Positions 27,486-36,359 of a stretch of DNA of 64,000 bases are shown in pieces (within the stretch, counting starts at the first letter, position 1; each line of letters starts with the position of its first letter). The position numbers and the translations under genes are program-made. The notes below the pieces were generated by a model. That model searched no databases, had not been told where the DNA came from, and saw only the letters and a list, made by a program, of their open reading frames with translations. Source of the DNA: Glycomyces sp. NRRL B-16210 (GTDB taxonomy: Bacteria; Actinomycetota; Actinomycetes; Mycobacteriales; Micromonosporaceae); assembly GCF_000719515.1 (NCBI RefSeq), contig NZ_JOGR01000006.1, forward strand, positions 248,001 through 312,000. Reading direction: 5' to 3'.

Positions 27486-28073
27486 ATGACCGACACCCCG
27501 ACGCTCGTGGCCGGCCTGGGCAACCCCGGACCGAAGTACGCCGCGAACCGTCACAATGTCGGCTTCATGGTCGCCGACGCGCTCGCCCGACGCGTCGGCG
27601 GCCGATTCGCCGTGGCCCGCAAGGCCCGCGCCGAAGTCTGCGAGGCCCGCCTGGGGGTAGGCGGGCCTCGCTTCATCCTCGTCAAACCCCTGACCTACAT
27701 GAACCTCTCGGGCGAGGCCGTCGGGCCGCTCGCCCAGTACTTCGGCGTCGCACCGGAATCGGTCATCGCCGTCCACGACGAGCTCGACATCCCCTTCGGG
27801 CAGCTGCGGATCAAGCGCGGCGGCGGCGAAGGCGGCCACAACGGCCTGCGCTCGCTCTCGAAGGTCCTGGGCACCAAGGACTACGCCCGGGTGCGCTTCG
27901 GCATCGGCCGCCCGCCCGGCCGCCAGGACGCGGCCGACTACGTCCTCAAGGACTTCGCCAAGGCCGAACGCCCCGAAGTGGACCTCCAGATCGAGCTCGC
28001 CGCCGACGCCGTCGAGGCCATCGTCGAAAAGGGCTTCGTCATGGCGCAGAACGCCTTCAACGCGCCCACCTAG
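27486..28073 (+). CDS. pth: Peptidyl-tRNA hydrolase
   Basis: Releases tRNA from prematurely dissociated peptidyl-tRNA. The 195-residue protein has LVAGLGNPGPKYAANRHNVGFMVAD (catalytic His in NRHNVGF), KPLTYMNLSGEAV, AVHDELDIPFGQLRIKRGGGEGGHNGLRS (catalytic Asp in HDELD) and FGIGRPPG. Cotranscribed with rplY. Confidence 0.96.
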   Translation: MTDTPTLVAGLGNPGPKYAANRHNVGFMVADALARRVGGRFAVARKARAEVCEARLGVGGPRFILVKPLTYMNLSGEAVGPLAQYFGVAPESVIAVHDELDIPFGQLRIKRGGGEGGHNGLRSLSKVLGTKDYARVRFGIGRPPGRQDAADYVLKDFAKAERPEVDLQIELAADAVEAIVEKGFVMAQNAFNAPT

Positions 28074-28183
28074 GCCCGCCCTTTTCAACCTGCCGAATAC
28101 GCCGCCCTCAGTGGACGCATCCTCATGTACTCCTTAGCGTGACATCACCGTCACTCTTCGTCCACTGAGTCGTTAGTTCGGTT

Positions 28184-29680
28184 GTGACGGTTGCAGAGGC
28201 GCACGGGAGCGCGCAGGACACGCAGGCGCGGGGGCGCGTCTACTCCATCGGTCCCCAGGGGACCCGCCCCTACGGCGGCCCGCCCGCCTGGCAGCGCAAG
28301 TACTTCGCCGGGATCATCGGCTCCGACATCGCCGCCGGGCTCCTCGGCGCCGGCCTCGCCTTCCTCGCCCGCTTCGGCCATCTCGACCAGCACAGCCGCG
28401 TGTACGCGCTGGCGCTCATCGCGCTGCCCGCCGTGTGGGTCGCCGTCCTCGGCCTCTCGCGGGCCTTCGAGAAGCGGTACCTGTTCGTCGGCACCGAGGA
28501 GTACCAGCGCGTCGTCCACGCCGCGGTGGCCCTGACCGCCGCGGTCGCCATCGTCTCCTACGGACTCGAAGTGCCGACCTCGCGCGTGTTCGTCCTCATC
28601 GCGATCCCCACGGCCGCGGCGGTCTCCATCCTCGCCCGCTTCGGCTGGCGCAAATGGCTGCACCGGATGCGCCGCGGCGGGCGATGTATGAAGCGGGTGG
28701 TCCTGGTCGGGCACGAGTCCTCGGTGGCCGCGCTCATCGTGCAGTTGCGCCGCGAGCACTACCACGGCCTCAACGTCGTCGCCGCGTGCCTGCCGACCGA
28801 ACGGCCGCGGGGGGCGCTGCTGGACTTCGACACCCGCGTGCGCGGCAGCTTCGACCGCATCGCCGAGGCCGTGTCCGCCGAGCGCGCCGACACCGTGATC
28901 GTCCTGTCCTGCCCCGAGATCGACGGCACCGCGCTGCGGCGCCTGGCCTGGAAGCTCGAACGCAGCGAGGTCGACCTCATAGTCGCCTCCGCGCTCGTGG
29001 ACGTGGCGGGGGACCGCACCACCGTCCGCCCCGTCGACGGCCTGCCGATGCTCCACCTCGACCACGCGCGTCTCACCGGGGTCCGCCGCTGGGCCAAGGG
29101 CACCGTCGACCGCATCGGCGCCGCCGGACTGCTCCTGGCGCTCTCGCCGCTGCTGCTCGCCACGGCCTTCCTCATCCGCTGCACCTCGCCGGGGCCGGCC
29201 CTGTTCAAGCAGGAGCGCATCGGCAAGGACGGGCAGCCGTTCACCATCTGGAAGTTCCGCACCATGTACACCGACGCCGAGCGGCGCCTGGCGCACCTGT
29301 CCGACCGCAACGAGTGCGACGCCGTCCTGTTCAAGATGAAGGACGACCCGCGCATCACCGCCGTCGGGAAGTACCTGCGCCGCTTCTCGATCGACGAGTT
29401 CCCGCAGTTGGTGAACGTGCTGCGCGGCGACATGAGCCTGGTCGGGCCGCGCCCGCCGCTGGCCACCGAGGTCGCCGCCTACGAGGCCGACATGCGCCGC
29501 CGCCTGGCCGTCAAGCCCGGCATGACCGGCCTGTGGCAGGTCTCGGGCCGCTCGGACCTGCCGTGGGAGGAGGCCGTGCGCCTCGACCTGCGCTATGTCG
29601 AGCACTGGAACCTCACGCTCGACTTCGTGATCCTGCTGCGCACCGTCACCGCGATCCTGCGCCCCCAGGGCGCCTACTGA
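28184..29680 (+). CDS. Polyprenyl-phosphate sugar-phosphate transferase (exopolysaccharide initiation)
   Basis: A 498-residue membrane enzyme that starts a polysaccharide by moving a sugar phosphate onto undecaprenyl phosphate. The N-terminal half has about four membrane segments (about 40-150) and a CoA-binding-like domain (KRVVLVGHESSVAALIVQLRREH). A fifth segment at about 310-330 leads into the catalytic domain with KQERIGKDGQPFTIWKFRTM, RRFSIDEFPQLVNVLRGDMSLVGPRPP and GMTGLWQVSGRSDLPWEEAVRLDLRYVE. GTG start without a clear ribosome binding site. It stands alone here, and the sugar is unknown. Confidence 0.93.
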   Translation: MTVAEAHGSAQDTQARGRVYSIGPQGTRPYGGPPAWQRKYFAGIIGSDIAAGLLGAGLAFLARFGHLDQHSRVYALALIALPAVWVAVLGLSRAFEKRYLFVGTEEYQRVVHAAVALTAAVAIVSYGLEVPTSRVFVLIAIPTAAAVSILARFGWRKWLHRMRRGGRCMKRVVLVGHESSVAALIVQLRREHYHGLNVVAACLPTERPRGALLDFDTRVRGSFDRIAEAVSAERADTVIVLSCPEIDGTALRRLAWKLERSEVDLIVASALVDVAGDRTTVRPVDGLPMLHLDHARLTGVRRWAKGTVDRIGAAGLLLALSPLLLATAFLIRCTSPGPALFKQERIGKDGQPFTIWKFRTMYTDAERRLAHLSDRNECDAVLFKMKDDPRITAVGKYLRRFSIDEFPQLVNVLRGDMSLVGPRPPLATEVAAYEADMRRRLAVKPGMTGLWQVSGRSDLPWEEAVRLDLRYVEHWNLTLDFVILLRTVTAILRPQGAY

Positions 29681-29805
29681 GACCGGCGCGAGCCTTTCGC
29701 ACGTTCCGGACCCTGCTCGTCAGAAAGCGAAAAATGTCTCCCGTATACCGGGACCACCTCGCCCAACATTTGGACGGGGAAGGGCCGCAGCGTAGACTTT
29801 CCGGC

Positions 29806-30630
29806 ATGCACGAAGCCCCCGACTCCGCGTCAGCGACCGGAGTCCCGACAGCCACGTCCGAGGCCGCCGCTGCCGCCGACGTGGGCTTCGCCGCCGACCT
29901 CGCCGCCGGCGCGGGGGAGCTGCTGCTGGCGCTCCGGTCCGAACTCGGCTTCGACGACCCGCGCGCGCTCAAGGCCGCCGGCGACCGCGAGGCCGACGCC
30001 TACCTGCTCGGGCGCCTCGCCGCCGAGCGCCCCGGCGACGCCGTGCTCTCCGAAGAGGGCAAGGGCGAGCAGGGCCGCGTCGGCACCGCGCGACTCGAGG
30101 CCGACCGGGTGTGGATCATCGACCCGCTCGACGGCACCCGCGAGTACGCCGAGGAAGGCCGCGACGACTGGGCCGTGCACGTCGCCCTGTGGCAGCGGGG
30201 CCTCGGCCTCACCGCGGCCGCCGTCGCGCTCCCCGCGCAGGGGACCCTCCTGCGCACCGACGTCCGCCACGAGGTCCCCGCGGCCCGCTCCGGCAGGCCG
30301 CGCATCGCCGTCTCCCGCACCCGCCCGCCCGCCGAGGCCCACGCCTCGGCCGAGGCGCTCGGCGCCGAACTCGTCCCCATGGGCTCGGCCGGGGCGAAGG
30401 CCATGGCCGTCGTCACCGGCGCCGTGGACGCCTACGTGCACTCCGGCGGGCAGTTCGAGTGGGACTCCGCCGCCCCCGTGGCCGTGGCGCTCGCCTCTGG
30501 CTGGCACGCCTCGCGGATCGACGGCGATCCGCTGCGGTACAACAACCCCGATCCGTACCTGCCGGACCTGCTGGTCTGTCGCCCCGACCTGGCCGAGCCC
30601 GTGCTCAAGGCCGTCGCAGGATCGCACTGA
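29806..30630 (+). CDS. cysQ: 3'(2'),5'-bisphosphate nucleotidase, CysQ type
   Basis: Removes the 3'-phosphate of PAP (or PAPS), a by-product of sulfation and sulfate reduction. The 274-residue inositol-monophosphatase-fold protein has the metal sites SEEGK (about 85-89), DPLDGTREYAEEGRDDW (about 106-122) and the C-terminal WDSAAPVAVA (about 222-231). TAGACT (29793-29798) lies 7 nt before the ATG, so the transcript is probably leaderless. A hairpin separates it from cysDN, which supply the pathway substrate. Confidence 0.93.
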   Translation: MHEAPDSASATGVPTATSEAAAAADVGFAADLAAGAGELLLALRSELGFDDPRALKAAGDREADAYLLGRLAAERPGDAVLSEEGKGEQGRVGTARLEADRVWIIDPLDGTREYAEEGRDDWAVHVALWQRGLGLTAAAVALPAQGTLLRTDVRHEVPAARSGRPRIAVSRTRPPAEAHASAEALGAELVPMGSAGAKAMAVVTGAVDAYVHSGGQFEWDSAAPVAVALASGWHASRIDGDPLRYNNPDPYLPDLLVCRPDLAEPVLKAVAGSH

Positions 30631-30633
30631 CCA

Positions 30634-30654
30634 ACCCGGCCTTCAGGGCCGGGT
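30634..30654 (+). terminator. Hairpin between cysQ and cysD
   Basis: Eight-bp stem ACCCGGCC/GGCCGGGT with a 5-nt loop, 3 bp after the cysQ stop. A second small palindrome CCCCGTACGGGG follows at 30674-30685. Confidence 0.6.
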
Positions 30655-30710
30655 CACCGAGAACGACACGCAACCCCGTACGGGGTCGAGCTGAGAGGAG
30701 CACTGCGCCG

Positions 30711-31613
30711 GTGAGCGACTACCGCATCAGCCACATCGCCGCGCTGGAGGCCGAGGCGATCTTCATCTTCCGTGAGGTCGCGGCCACCTGTCAGCGCCCT
30801 GTGCTGCTCTTCTCCGGGGGCAAGGACTCGATCGTGATGCTGCACCTGGCGCAGAAGGCGTTCGCGCCCGCGCCGGTGCCGTTCCCGGTTATGCACGTCG
30901 ACACCGGGCAGAACTTCGCCGAGGTCATCGACTACCGCGACCGCCGGGTGGCCGAGACGGGCGTGCAACTGCTCGTCGCCTCCGTGCAGGACGCGATCGA
31001 CCGCGGCATGGTCACCGAGCCGCCGGACGGGACCCGCAACCGCATCCAGACGCCGGTCCTGCTCGAAGCGGCCGAGAAGTACCAGTTCGACGCCCTGTTC
31101 GGCGGGGCCCGCCGCGACGAGGAGAAGGCCCGCGCCAAGGAGCGCGTGTTCTCCTTCCGCGACGACTTCGGCCAGTGGGACCCCAAGAACCAGCGGCCCG
31201 AGCTGTGGAACCTGTACAACGGCCGGGTGCACCCCGGCGAGCAGATCCGCGTCTTCCCGCTGTCGAACTGGACCGAACTCGACGTGTGGCGCTACATCGG
31301 CTCGGAGTCGATCCCGCTGCCCGAGGTGTACTTCGCCTCCGAGCGCGAAGTGGTCGACCGCGGCGGGATGCTCTACGCCGTCAACGAGTTCATCAAGCTC
31401 CGCGAGGGCGAGACGGTCTTCAAGGAGACCGTCCGCTACCGCACCGTGGGCGACGCGAACCTGACCGCGGGCGTGCGCTCGCACGCGACCACGATCGACG
31501 AGATCATCGCCGAGGTCGCGGCCACGCGCGTGACCGAGCGCGGCGCGACCCGCGGGGACGACAAGACCTCCGAGGCCGCGATGGAAGACCGGAAACGGGA
31601 AGGCTACTTCTGA
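30711..31613 (+). CDS. cysD: Sulfate adenylyltransferase subunit 2
   Basis: Catalytic subunit of ATP sulfurylase (sulfate plus ATP to APS). The 300-residue protein has the PP-loop LLFSGGKDSIVMLHLAQKAF, FPVMHVDTGQNFAEVIDYRD, DALFGGARRDEEKARAKERVFSFRD, QWDPKNQRPELWNLYNG, FPLSNWTELDVWRYI and the closing KREGYF. GTG 30711 follows GAGAGGAG. The stop overlaps the cysN ATG (TGATG). Confidence 0.97.
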   Translation: MSDYRISHIAALEAEAIFIFREVAATCQRPVLLFSGGKDSIVMLHLAQKAFAPAPVPFPVMHVDTGQNFAEVIDYRDRRVAETGVQLLVASVQDAIDRGMVTEPPDGTRNRIQTPVLLEAAEKYQFDALFGGARRDEEKARAKERVFSFRDDFGQWDPKNQRPELWNLYNGRVHPGEQIRVFPLSNWTELDVWRYIGSESIPLPEVYFASEREVVDRGGMLYAVNEFIKLREGETVFKETVRYRTVGDANLTAGVRSHATTIDEIIAEVAATRVTERGATRGDDKTSEAAMEDRKREGYF

Positions 31614-32911
31614 TGACGGACACCATGTCGCCCCCCGAGGACAGCAGGGTCTCGCGCGAGGACACGCACGAGCTGCTGCGCTTCGCCACGGCCGGTTCGG
31701 TGGACGACGGCAAGTCGACCCTCATCGGGCGGCTCCTGTACGACTCGAAGGCGCTCTTCGACGACCAGTGGGACGCCGTCGAGGCCGTCAGCGCCGGGCG
31801 CGGCGACGAGTACACCGACCTCGCGCTCCTGACCGACGGCCTGCGCTCCGAACGCGAGCAGGGCATCACGATCGACGTGGCCTACCGCTACTTCTCCACG
31901 CCCGAGCGCAAGTTCATCATCGCGGACACGCCCGGGCACATCCAGTACACGCGCAACATGGTCACCGGCGCCTCGACCGCCGACCTGGCGCTGATCCTGG
32001 TCGACGCCCGTAAGGGCCTGGTGGAGCAGTCAAGGCGCCACGCGTTCCTGTGCTCGCTGCTGCGCGTGCCGCACATGGTCCTGTGCGTCAACAAGATGGA
32101 CCTGGTGGACTACGACGAGGCGGTCTTCAAGCAGATCGAGAACGAGTTCAAGGCGTTCGCGACCAAGCTCGAGGTCCCTGACCTCACCGTCATCCCGATC
32201 TCGGCGCTCAAGGGCGACAACGTGGTCAACCGCTCCGAGCACATGCCGTGGTTCCAGGGCCCGAGCCTGCTGCACCACCTGGAGAAGGTCCACATCGCCT
32301 CGGACCGGAACCTCGTGGACGTGCGCTTCCCCGTCCAGCACGTGATCCGGCCGCATTCGAGCGACAACCACGACTACCGCGGCTACGCGGGCCAGATCGC
32401 CTCGGGCGTCATGAAGCCCGGCGACGACGTCACGGTGCTCCCGAGCGGGTTCACCTCGAAGATCGCCTCGATCGAGACCGCCGACGGACCTCTGGACGAG
32501 GCCTTCCCGCCGTTGAGCGTGACGGTGCGCCTGGAGGACGAGCTCGACGTCTCGCGCGGCGACATGCTGTGCCGTCCGGGGAACCAGCCGCGGGTCTCGC
32601 AGGACATCGAGGCGATGGTGTGCTGGATGGACGAGGCGAGGCCGCTGCGGGTGCGGGGCAAGTACGCCATCAAGCACACCACCGCGGACGTGCGCGCGAT
32701 CGTCAAGGACGTGCAGTACCAGCTCGACGTGAACACGCTCCACCGCGACGAGTCGGCGAACGAGCTGCGGCTCAACGAGATCGGGCGGGTCACCTTCCGC
32801 ACGACCAAGCCGCTGCTGTGCGACGACTACCGCCGCAACCGTTCCACAGGAGGCTTCATAGTCATAGACGAAGCCGACAACCGAACCGTGGCCGCAGGCA
32901 TCATCGTCTAG
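31613..32911 (+). CDS. cysN: Sulfate adenylyltransferase subunit 1 (GTPase)
   Basis: GTPase subunit that drives APS synthesis by CysD. The 432-residue protein has the P-loop GSVDDGKSTLIGRLLYDSK, the switch II DTPGH, NKMD, and two elongation-factor-like beta domains. There is no C-terminal APS kinase (CysC) domain, so the pair makes APS only. CysC and the reductase CysH are not in the window. Followed by an exceptionally long terminator stem. Confidence 0.97.
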   Translation: MTDTMSPPEDSRVSREDTHELLRFATAGSVDDGKSTLIGRLLYDSKALFDDQWDAVEAVSAGRGDEYTDLALLTDGLRSEREQGITIDVAYRYFSTPERKFIIADTPGHIQYTRNMVTGASTADLALILVDARKGLVEQSRRHAFLCSLLRVPHMVLCVNKMDLVDYDEAVFKQIENEFKAFATKLEVPDLTVIPISALKGDNVVNRSEHMPWFQGPSLLHHLEKVHIASDRNLVDVRFPVQHVIRPHSSDNHDYRGYAGQIASGVMKPGDDVTVLPSGFTSKIASIETADGPLDEAFPPLSVTVRLEDELDVSRGDMLCRPGNQPRVSQDIEAMVCWMDEARPLRVRGKYAIKHTTADVRAIVKDVQYQLDVNTLHRDESANELRLNEIGRVTFRTTKPLLCDDYRRNRSTGGFIVIDEADNRTVAAGIIV

Positions 32912-32912
32912 A

Positions 32913-32971
32913 CAGGACAACGCATCTGGGCCCGGACCGCTTGGCGGTCCGGGCCCAGATGCATTGTCCTG
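32913..32971. terminator. Very long cysN terminator hairpin
   Basis: The 28-nt arm 32913-32940 pairs with 32944-32971 across a 3-nt loop, with a single C/A mismatch. No T tract follows on the plus strand. Confidence 0.85.
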
Positions 32972-33060
32972 CTTAGTGACAGGAGTCATATCCGCGCGCG
33001 GGTTCGAGTCGGAGTGTCGAAACACGAATCGCGTGTTGAGCTTCAATACCGTTTCATGTC

Positions 33061-33954
33061 ATGGTCACCCATTCCCATGAAGTCCCCATCCGCTTGTTCC
33101 AGGCCCGTCCGGAACTGGCCGCGAAGCTGCTCGTCAAAACGCTCGGGGCGGCACTGCCGCCGTACGCAGGCGCCCTCTCCGAGTCCGAGGCGCTCACCAA
33201 CAACGATCCGCTCGAACTCAACTGCGACAACGCGGCCGTGTTCCGCGACGAGGCGGGGGTGCCCGTCTTCGCGGTCATCACCGAGGTCCAACGGAGCCAG
33301 GACAATCGGAAGCAGTACAGCTGGCCGATGTACCTGACGATTCTCCGGGCCCGTCTCAAGTGCCCGGTGCGACTGCTGGTGTTCTGCACCGATACGGCGA
33401 CGGCCGCCTGGGCGAGGGGCCCGATCGAGGTCGGACCACCGGGTTTCACGCTCTTCGCGGATGTCATCGACCCGGAGGACTTCATGGAGGCGGACACGGA
33501 TGAGGACCCCATGGACGCCGTGGAGATCCTGATCCTCAAGGCGGCTTGCGGCAAGGGCCCACAGGCCGTGCCGATCGCCCACACGCTCGGCCGGAGGCTC
33601 AACGAGCTTTCCGAGGCCGACCGCCAGCAGTATGCTGGATGGGCGATGCAACTTCTCTCGACCGAAGCATGCAACGTACTGGAGGAATACATGAGCATGA
33701 CGTACCAGGAGTACCTGGAGAGCCCGGCCGGCAAGCTGGAACTCAAAGGCGAAGCGCGCGGTGAAGCACGTGGCGAAGCGCGTGGCGAAGCGCGCGGGAA
33801 GGCCAAGTCGGTGCTCGACCTGCTGAGAATGAGAGGTATCGAGGTTCCGGATGCCGCTCGTGTGCGGATTCTGGCCTGCACCGATTCGGATCAGGCGGAC
33901 CGCTGGTTCACCACTGCCTTCAGCGCCTCCCGGGTCGAGGACCTCTTCGACTGA
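33061..33954 (+). CDS. Rpn/PD-(D/E)XK nuclease family-like protein
   Basis: A 297-residue protein of a group common in actinobacteria. Residues about 1-105 look like a PD-(D/E)XK nuclease core: an acidic NDPLELNCDNAAVFRDEAG strand pair, then VFAVITEVQRSQDNRKQYSWPMYLTILRAR, where E-x-Q is the catalytic hairpin as in Rpn and transposase-like nucleases. The C-terminal part has QEYLESPAGKLELKGEARGEARGEARGEARGK, encoded by near-identical 12-bp repeats at about 33750-33800, followed by LDLLRMRGIEVPDAARVRI, typical of DUF4351-like tails. TACCGT (33047-33052) ends 8 nt before ATG. Its biological role is not known. Confidence 0.75.
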   Translation: MVTHSHEVPIRLFQARPELAAKLLVKTLGAALPPYAGALSESEALTNNDPLELNCDNAAVFRDEAGVPVFAVITEVQRSQDNRKQYSWPMYLTILRARLKCPVRLLVFCTDTATAAWARGPIEVGPPGFTLFADVIDPEDFMEADTDEDPMDAVEILILKAACGKGPQAVPIAHTLGRRLNELSEADRQQYAGWAMQLLSTEACNVLEEYMSMTYQEYLESPAGKLELKGEARGEARGEARGEARGKAKSVLDLLRMRGIEVPDAARVRILACTDSDQADRWFTTAFSASRVEDLFD

Positions 33955-34017
33955 CTCGGTTCATGCCGTATGACCAGCGGGGCCCGGGGCGCGGTGCGCT
34001 TCGGGCCTTTGTTGTTG

Positions 34018-34662
34018 TCAGGGGTTGATCCAGGCTCCTATGGAGATCAGGCTTGCTGCCGACAGGCCCAGGACCGCTGTCGCCACTGCCGCCGCTGCGA
34101 GGAGCCTCAGCGGCGTCTGGGTCCAGTCCGGGCCCATCTGGCGCCGCATCGCCGGCATCGAACCGGTGCCCGGCTCCTGCTGCGGCGACTCGACCGCCTC
34201 GGGCATCTCCTCCTGCCGCGGGCGCATGAACGCCGCCGTCGGCAACAACTGCGTGTCCCCGTGCACGCCCCCGCCCGTGCGGACCCGGTCCACCTGCACG
34301 GTGACCGGACCGACCGAGCCTCGCAGCCCGTCGCCCACCCTCGCGAACTGCGTCGTGTCGTCAGGGCGGACCGCCTCCTCGGCGCGGACCCGCTGCTGCG
34401 GCCCCGTGAAACTCGCCGCGCCCTCCCGGCCCACGCGCGGGACCGACCAGCTCCCCGGCTCCGAATGCGCCCCCGCCCTCGGCGCCGAGGCTTCCCAGCT
34501 GTAGCGGTGCCTCGCGGGCTCCGGTTCCGGCTCCTCGGCGACCGTGTCGACCTGGACCGTCCGCAGCTCGTCGGTGCCCCGGCCGTCGCCCACGCGCGGC
34601 AGCTCACCGGTGGTCGGGTGCGACGGGTCGCCGTAGCTCGGCCCCCAGTTGCTGTAGCTCAC
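34018..34662 (-). CDS. C-terminally anchored protein of unknown function
   Basis: A 214-residue protein that is mostly hydrophilic and low-complexity (Pro/Glu/Gly/Arg), with two similar segments TVQVDTVAEEPEP and TVQVDRVRTGGG, and one membrane segment near the end (about 187-209). GTG 34662 lies 10 bp after the DUF305 gene, with GAGGAG at the end of that gene. The frame is chosen by third-position bias over overlapping Arg/Ser-rich shadows. I do not recognise a family. Confidence 0.65.
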   Translation of the reverse strand: MSYSNWGPSYGDPSHPTTGELPRVGDGRGTDELRTVQVDTVAEEPEPEPARHRYSWEASAPRAGAHSEPGSWSVPRVGREGAASFTGPQQRVRAEEAVRPDDTTQFARVGDGLRGSVGPVTVQVDRVRTGGGVHGDTQLLPTAAFMRPRQEEMPEAVESPQQEPGTGSMPAMRRQMGPDWTQTPLRLLAAAAVATAVLGLSAASLISIGAWINP

Positions 34663-34672
34663 GGCGGGTTCC

Positions 34673-35290
34673 CTACTCCTCGACGCTGGAAAGGATCCGG
34701 TCCAAGTGGAGTTCGAGGCTCTCGATCTCGGCCTGCTGCACGGTGATCGTGCGCCTGGCCGCGTCCACGACCCGGTCGTCGTCGCTCAGGTCCAGCGCGA
34801 TCTTGGCCATGTCGACCCCGCCGATGTGGTGCGCGATCATCAGCTCCACGAACATGACGTCGGCCTCGGTCCCGGAGAGGGTCTTGAACTCGGCCATCTC
34901 CTCGTCGGTCGCCATGCCGGGCATCAGCCCCGGCGCGTCGCCGTCGTGCGCGTGCTCCTCGCCCGCCCACGCCATCCGCTCGCCGCTGGAGAGCTGGACG
35001 CCCCACTCGCGCAGCCACGACCGGTACATGCCGATCTCAGAGCTCTGCGAGGTCGCGATGTCGTAGGCGACGGCCTTGAGCGTCTCGTCGCCGCCGTTCT
35101 GCCACTCGTACATCGCCATGTCGACCGCCTGCTGGTGGTGCGTCTGCATGTCCCGGGCGAAACCGGCCTCGACCGAGTCATTGCCCGGAGCGCTCGTGCC
35201 CGCGACCCATCCGACCGCGAAGCCCGCCACGAGCATGAGCACCGCGGTGACGGCGATCAGCACCGCGGGCCTGCGCCACAAGCGGCTCAT
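34673..35290 (-). CDS. DUF305 family membrane-anchored protein
   Basis: A 205-residue ferritin-like four-helix protein anchored by an N-terminal membrane segment (about 9-32). The paired family motifs are ARDMQTHHQQAVDMAMYEW and FVELMIAHHIGGVDMAKIAL, His/Met-rich stretches that bind copper in the characterised cyanobacterial member CopM. A metal-binding envelope role is inferred here. ATG 35290 follows GGGAGGA; a GTG at 35317 is less likely. A 10-bp stem-loop (35306-35329) sits just before the ribosome binding site. Confidence 0.9.
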   Translation of the reverse strand: MSRLWRRPAVLIAVTAVLMLVAGFAVGWVAGTSAPGNDSVEAGFARDMQTHHQQAVDMAMYEWQNGGDETLKAVAYDIATSQSSEIGMYRSWLREWGVQLSSGERMAWAGEEHAHDGDAPGLMPGMATDEEMAEFKTLSGTEADVMFVELMIAHHIGGVDMAKIALDLSDDDRVVDAARRTITVQQAEIESLELHLDRILSSVEE

Positions 35291-35305
35291 CCGTGTCCTC
35301 CCTCG

Positions 35306-35329
35306 GCGGGCGCTCACCGGAGCGCCCGC
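35306..35329 (-). promoter_or_regulatory. Stem-loop directly before the DUF305 ribosome binding site
   Basis: GCGGGCGCTC pairs perfectly with GAGCGCCCGC around a 4-nt loop. It lies between the DUF3105 gene and the DUF305 gene on the same strand; it could be a terminator or a leader structure. Confidence 0.45.
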
Positions 35330-35375
35330 GACTTCCCTACATCTAACGAGTGCGGCCCCGAAAGGTTCGCGCCCG

Positions 35376-36158
35376 TCAGCCGGTCGGGGCGGCGTCCGCG
35401 ATCGTGGTCGCCACGCCGCCGGAGCAGGTCGCGTTCGACTCGGCCGTGTTGTTGCCGTTGAGGATGTAGAAGCTCAGGAACTCGTCGACGAGCGGGTCGT
35501 CGATGTCGTCGGTCTGGTACTGCACGCCCCAGGCCTGCACCGAGACGGCCACGCCCTGGTCCTGGTAGGGGCTCATCAGGGTGTAGTCGCGGCCCTGGAT
35601 CTTCTCCGAGAGCTGCTCGATGCCGTTGCCGTCGACCAGCGCCGGGTCATACGTCAGCCACACCGCGCCGTGCTCGAGGGAGTGGACGGCGTTGCCGTCG
35701 ACGATCGGCGCGTCGTACACCGAGCCGGTGCACGTCTGCCAGGCGCCGAGGTGGTTCCCGCCCGCGGGCGGGGAGATCTCGTACTCCGGGACCGCGCTCG
35801 GGTCCTCGTTGTCGACGTGCGTCTGCTGCATGACCCACGGGTGCTCGAGGTCGTCCTCGGTGATCTCGCCGTCGGTCAGCGCGTTGCGGACCTCCGAGTA
35901 GTTCGCGTACTCGCCGTAGAAGTCGGTGACGCCCTCCGGCGGCTGGCTGCGGTCCCAGACGACGAACACCGCGGCCCCGATCAGGCCGAGCGCGACGACG
36001 CCCACGGCGGAGAACGTGAGGATGAGACCCCACGGCTTGGGCTGCTTCACCTGGACGGCGCGGCCCTTGCGGGCGGCCGAGGCGTTCTGCGCTTTGCCGG
36101 CGCTCTTGACCGCGCCCTTGGGGGCGGTCTTCGATGCGGTCTGCTTCTTTGATGCCAT
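35376..36158 (-). CDS. DUF3105 family membrane protein
   Basis: A 260-residue protein with a basic Lys/Ala-rich N terminus (about 1-40), one membrane segment (about 44-68) and an extracytoplasmic DUF3105 domain. The domain core is SPPAGGNHLGAWQTCTGSVYDAP, then GNAVHSLEHGAVWLTYDPALV, with conserved His and Cys residues. Function unknown. DUF3105 genes are commonly found beside DUF305 genes in actinobacteria. A second DUF3105 gene lies upstream on the same strand, separated by 201 bp with no gene. Confidence 0.9.
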   Translation of the reverse strand: MASKKQTASKTAPKGAVKSAGKAQNASAARKGRAVQVKQPKPWGLILTFSAVGVVALGLIGAAVFVVWDRSQPPEGVTDFYGEYANYSEVRNALTDGEITEDDLEHPWVMQQTHVDNEDPSAVPEYEISPPAGGNHLGAWQTCTGSVYDAPIVDGNAVHSLEHGAVWLTYDPALVDGNGIEQLSEKIQGRDYTLMSPYQDQGVAVSVQAWGVQYQTDDIDDPLVDEFLSFYILNGNNTAESNATCSGGVATTIADAAPTG

Positions 36159-36359
36159 TTCGCGGGGCGTGCCTTATTCCTCGACGACGGTTGAAGCCGG
36201 AGCGGCGCCGGGGAGGGCCCGGTGTGATTGCCACTCGCGTAGGCCACCTTACCTTGCAGGCCGCCGCAGCGCGCCATCCGGCTGCTCCGACCCTCCGAAC
36301 CCGGTGCGCTGGTCGCGGGCGCATTCACCCGCCCGTCCGCGACCCGGCCCCGGACGCGC

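Noticed and set aside
30655..30710. Possible sulfur-related riboswitch before cysD
   Set aside because: Only a simple terminator and a 12-bp palindrome are seen; no SAM-riboswitch core sequence is present.
33750..33800. 12-bp repeats considered as a phage or mobile-element boundary
   Set aside because: They are in frame inside the gene and encode a simple GEAR linker typical of this protein family.
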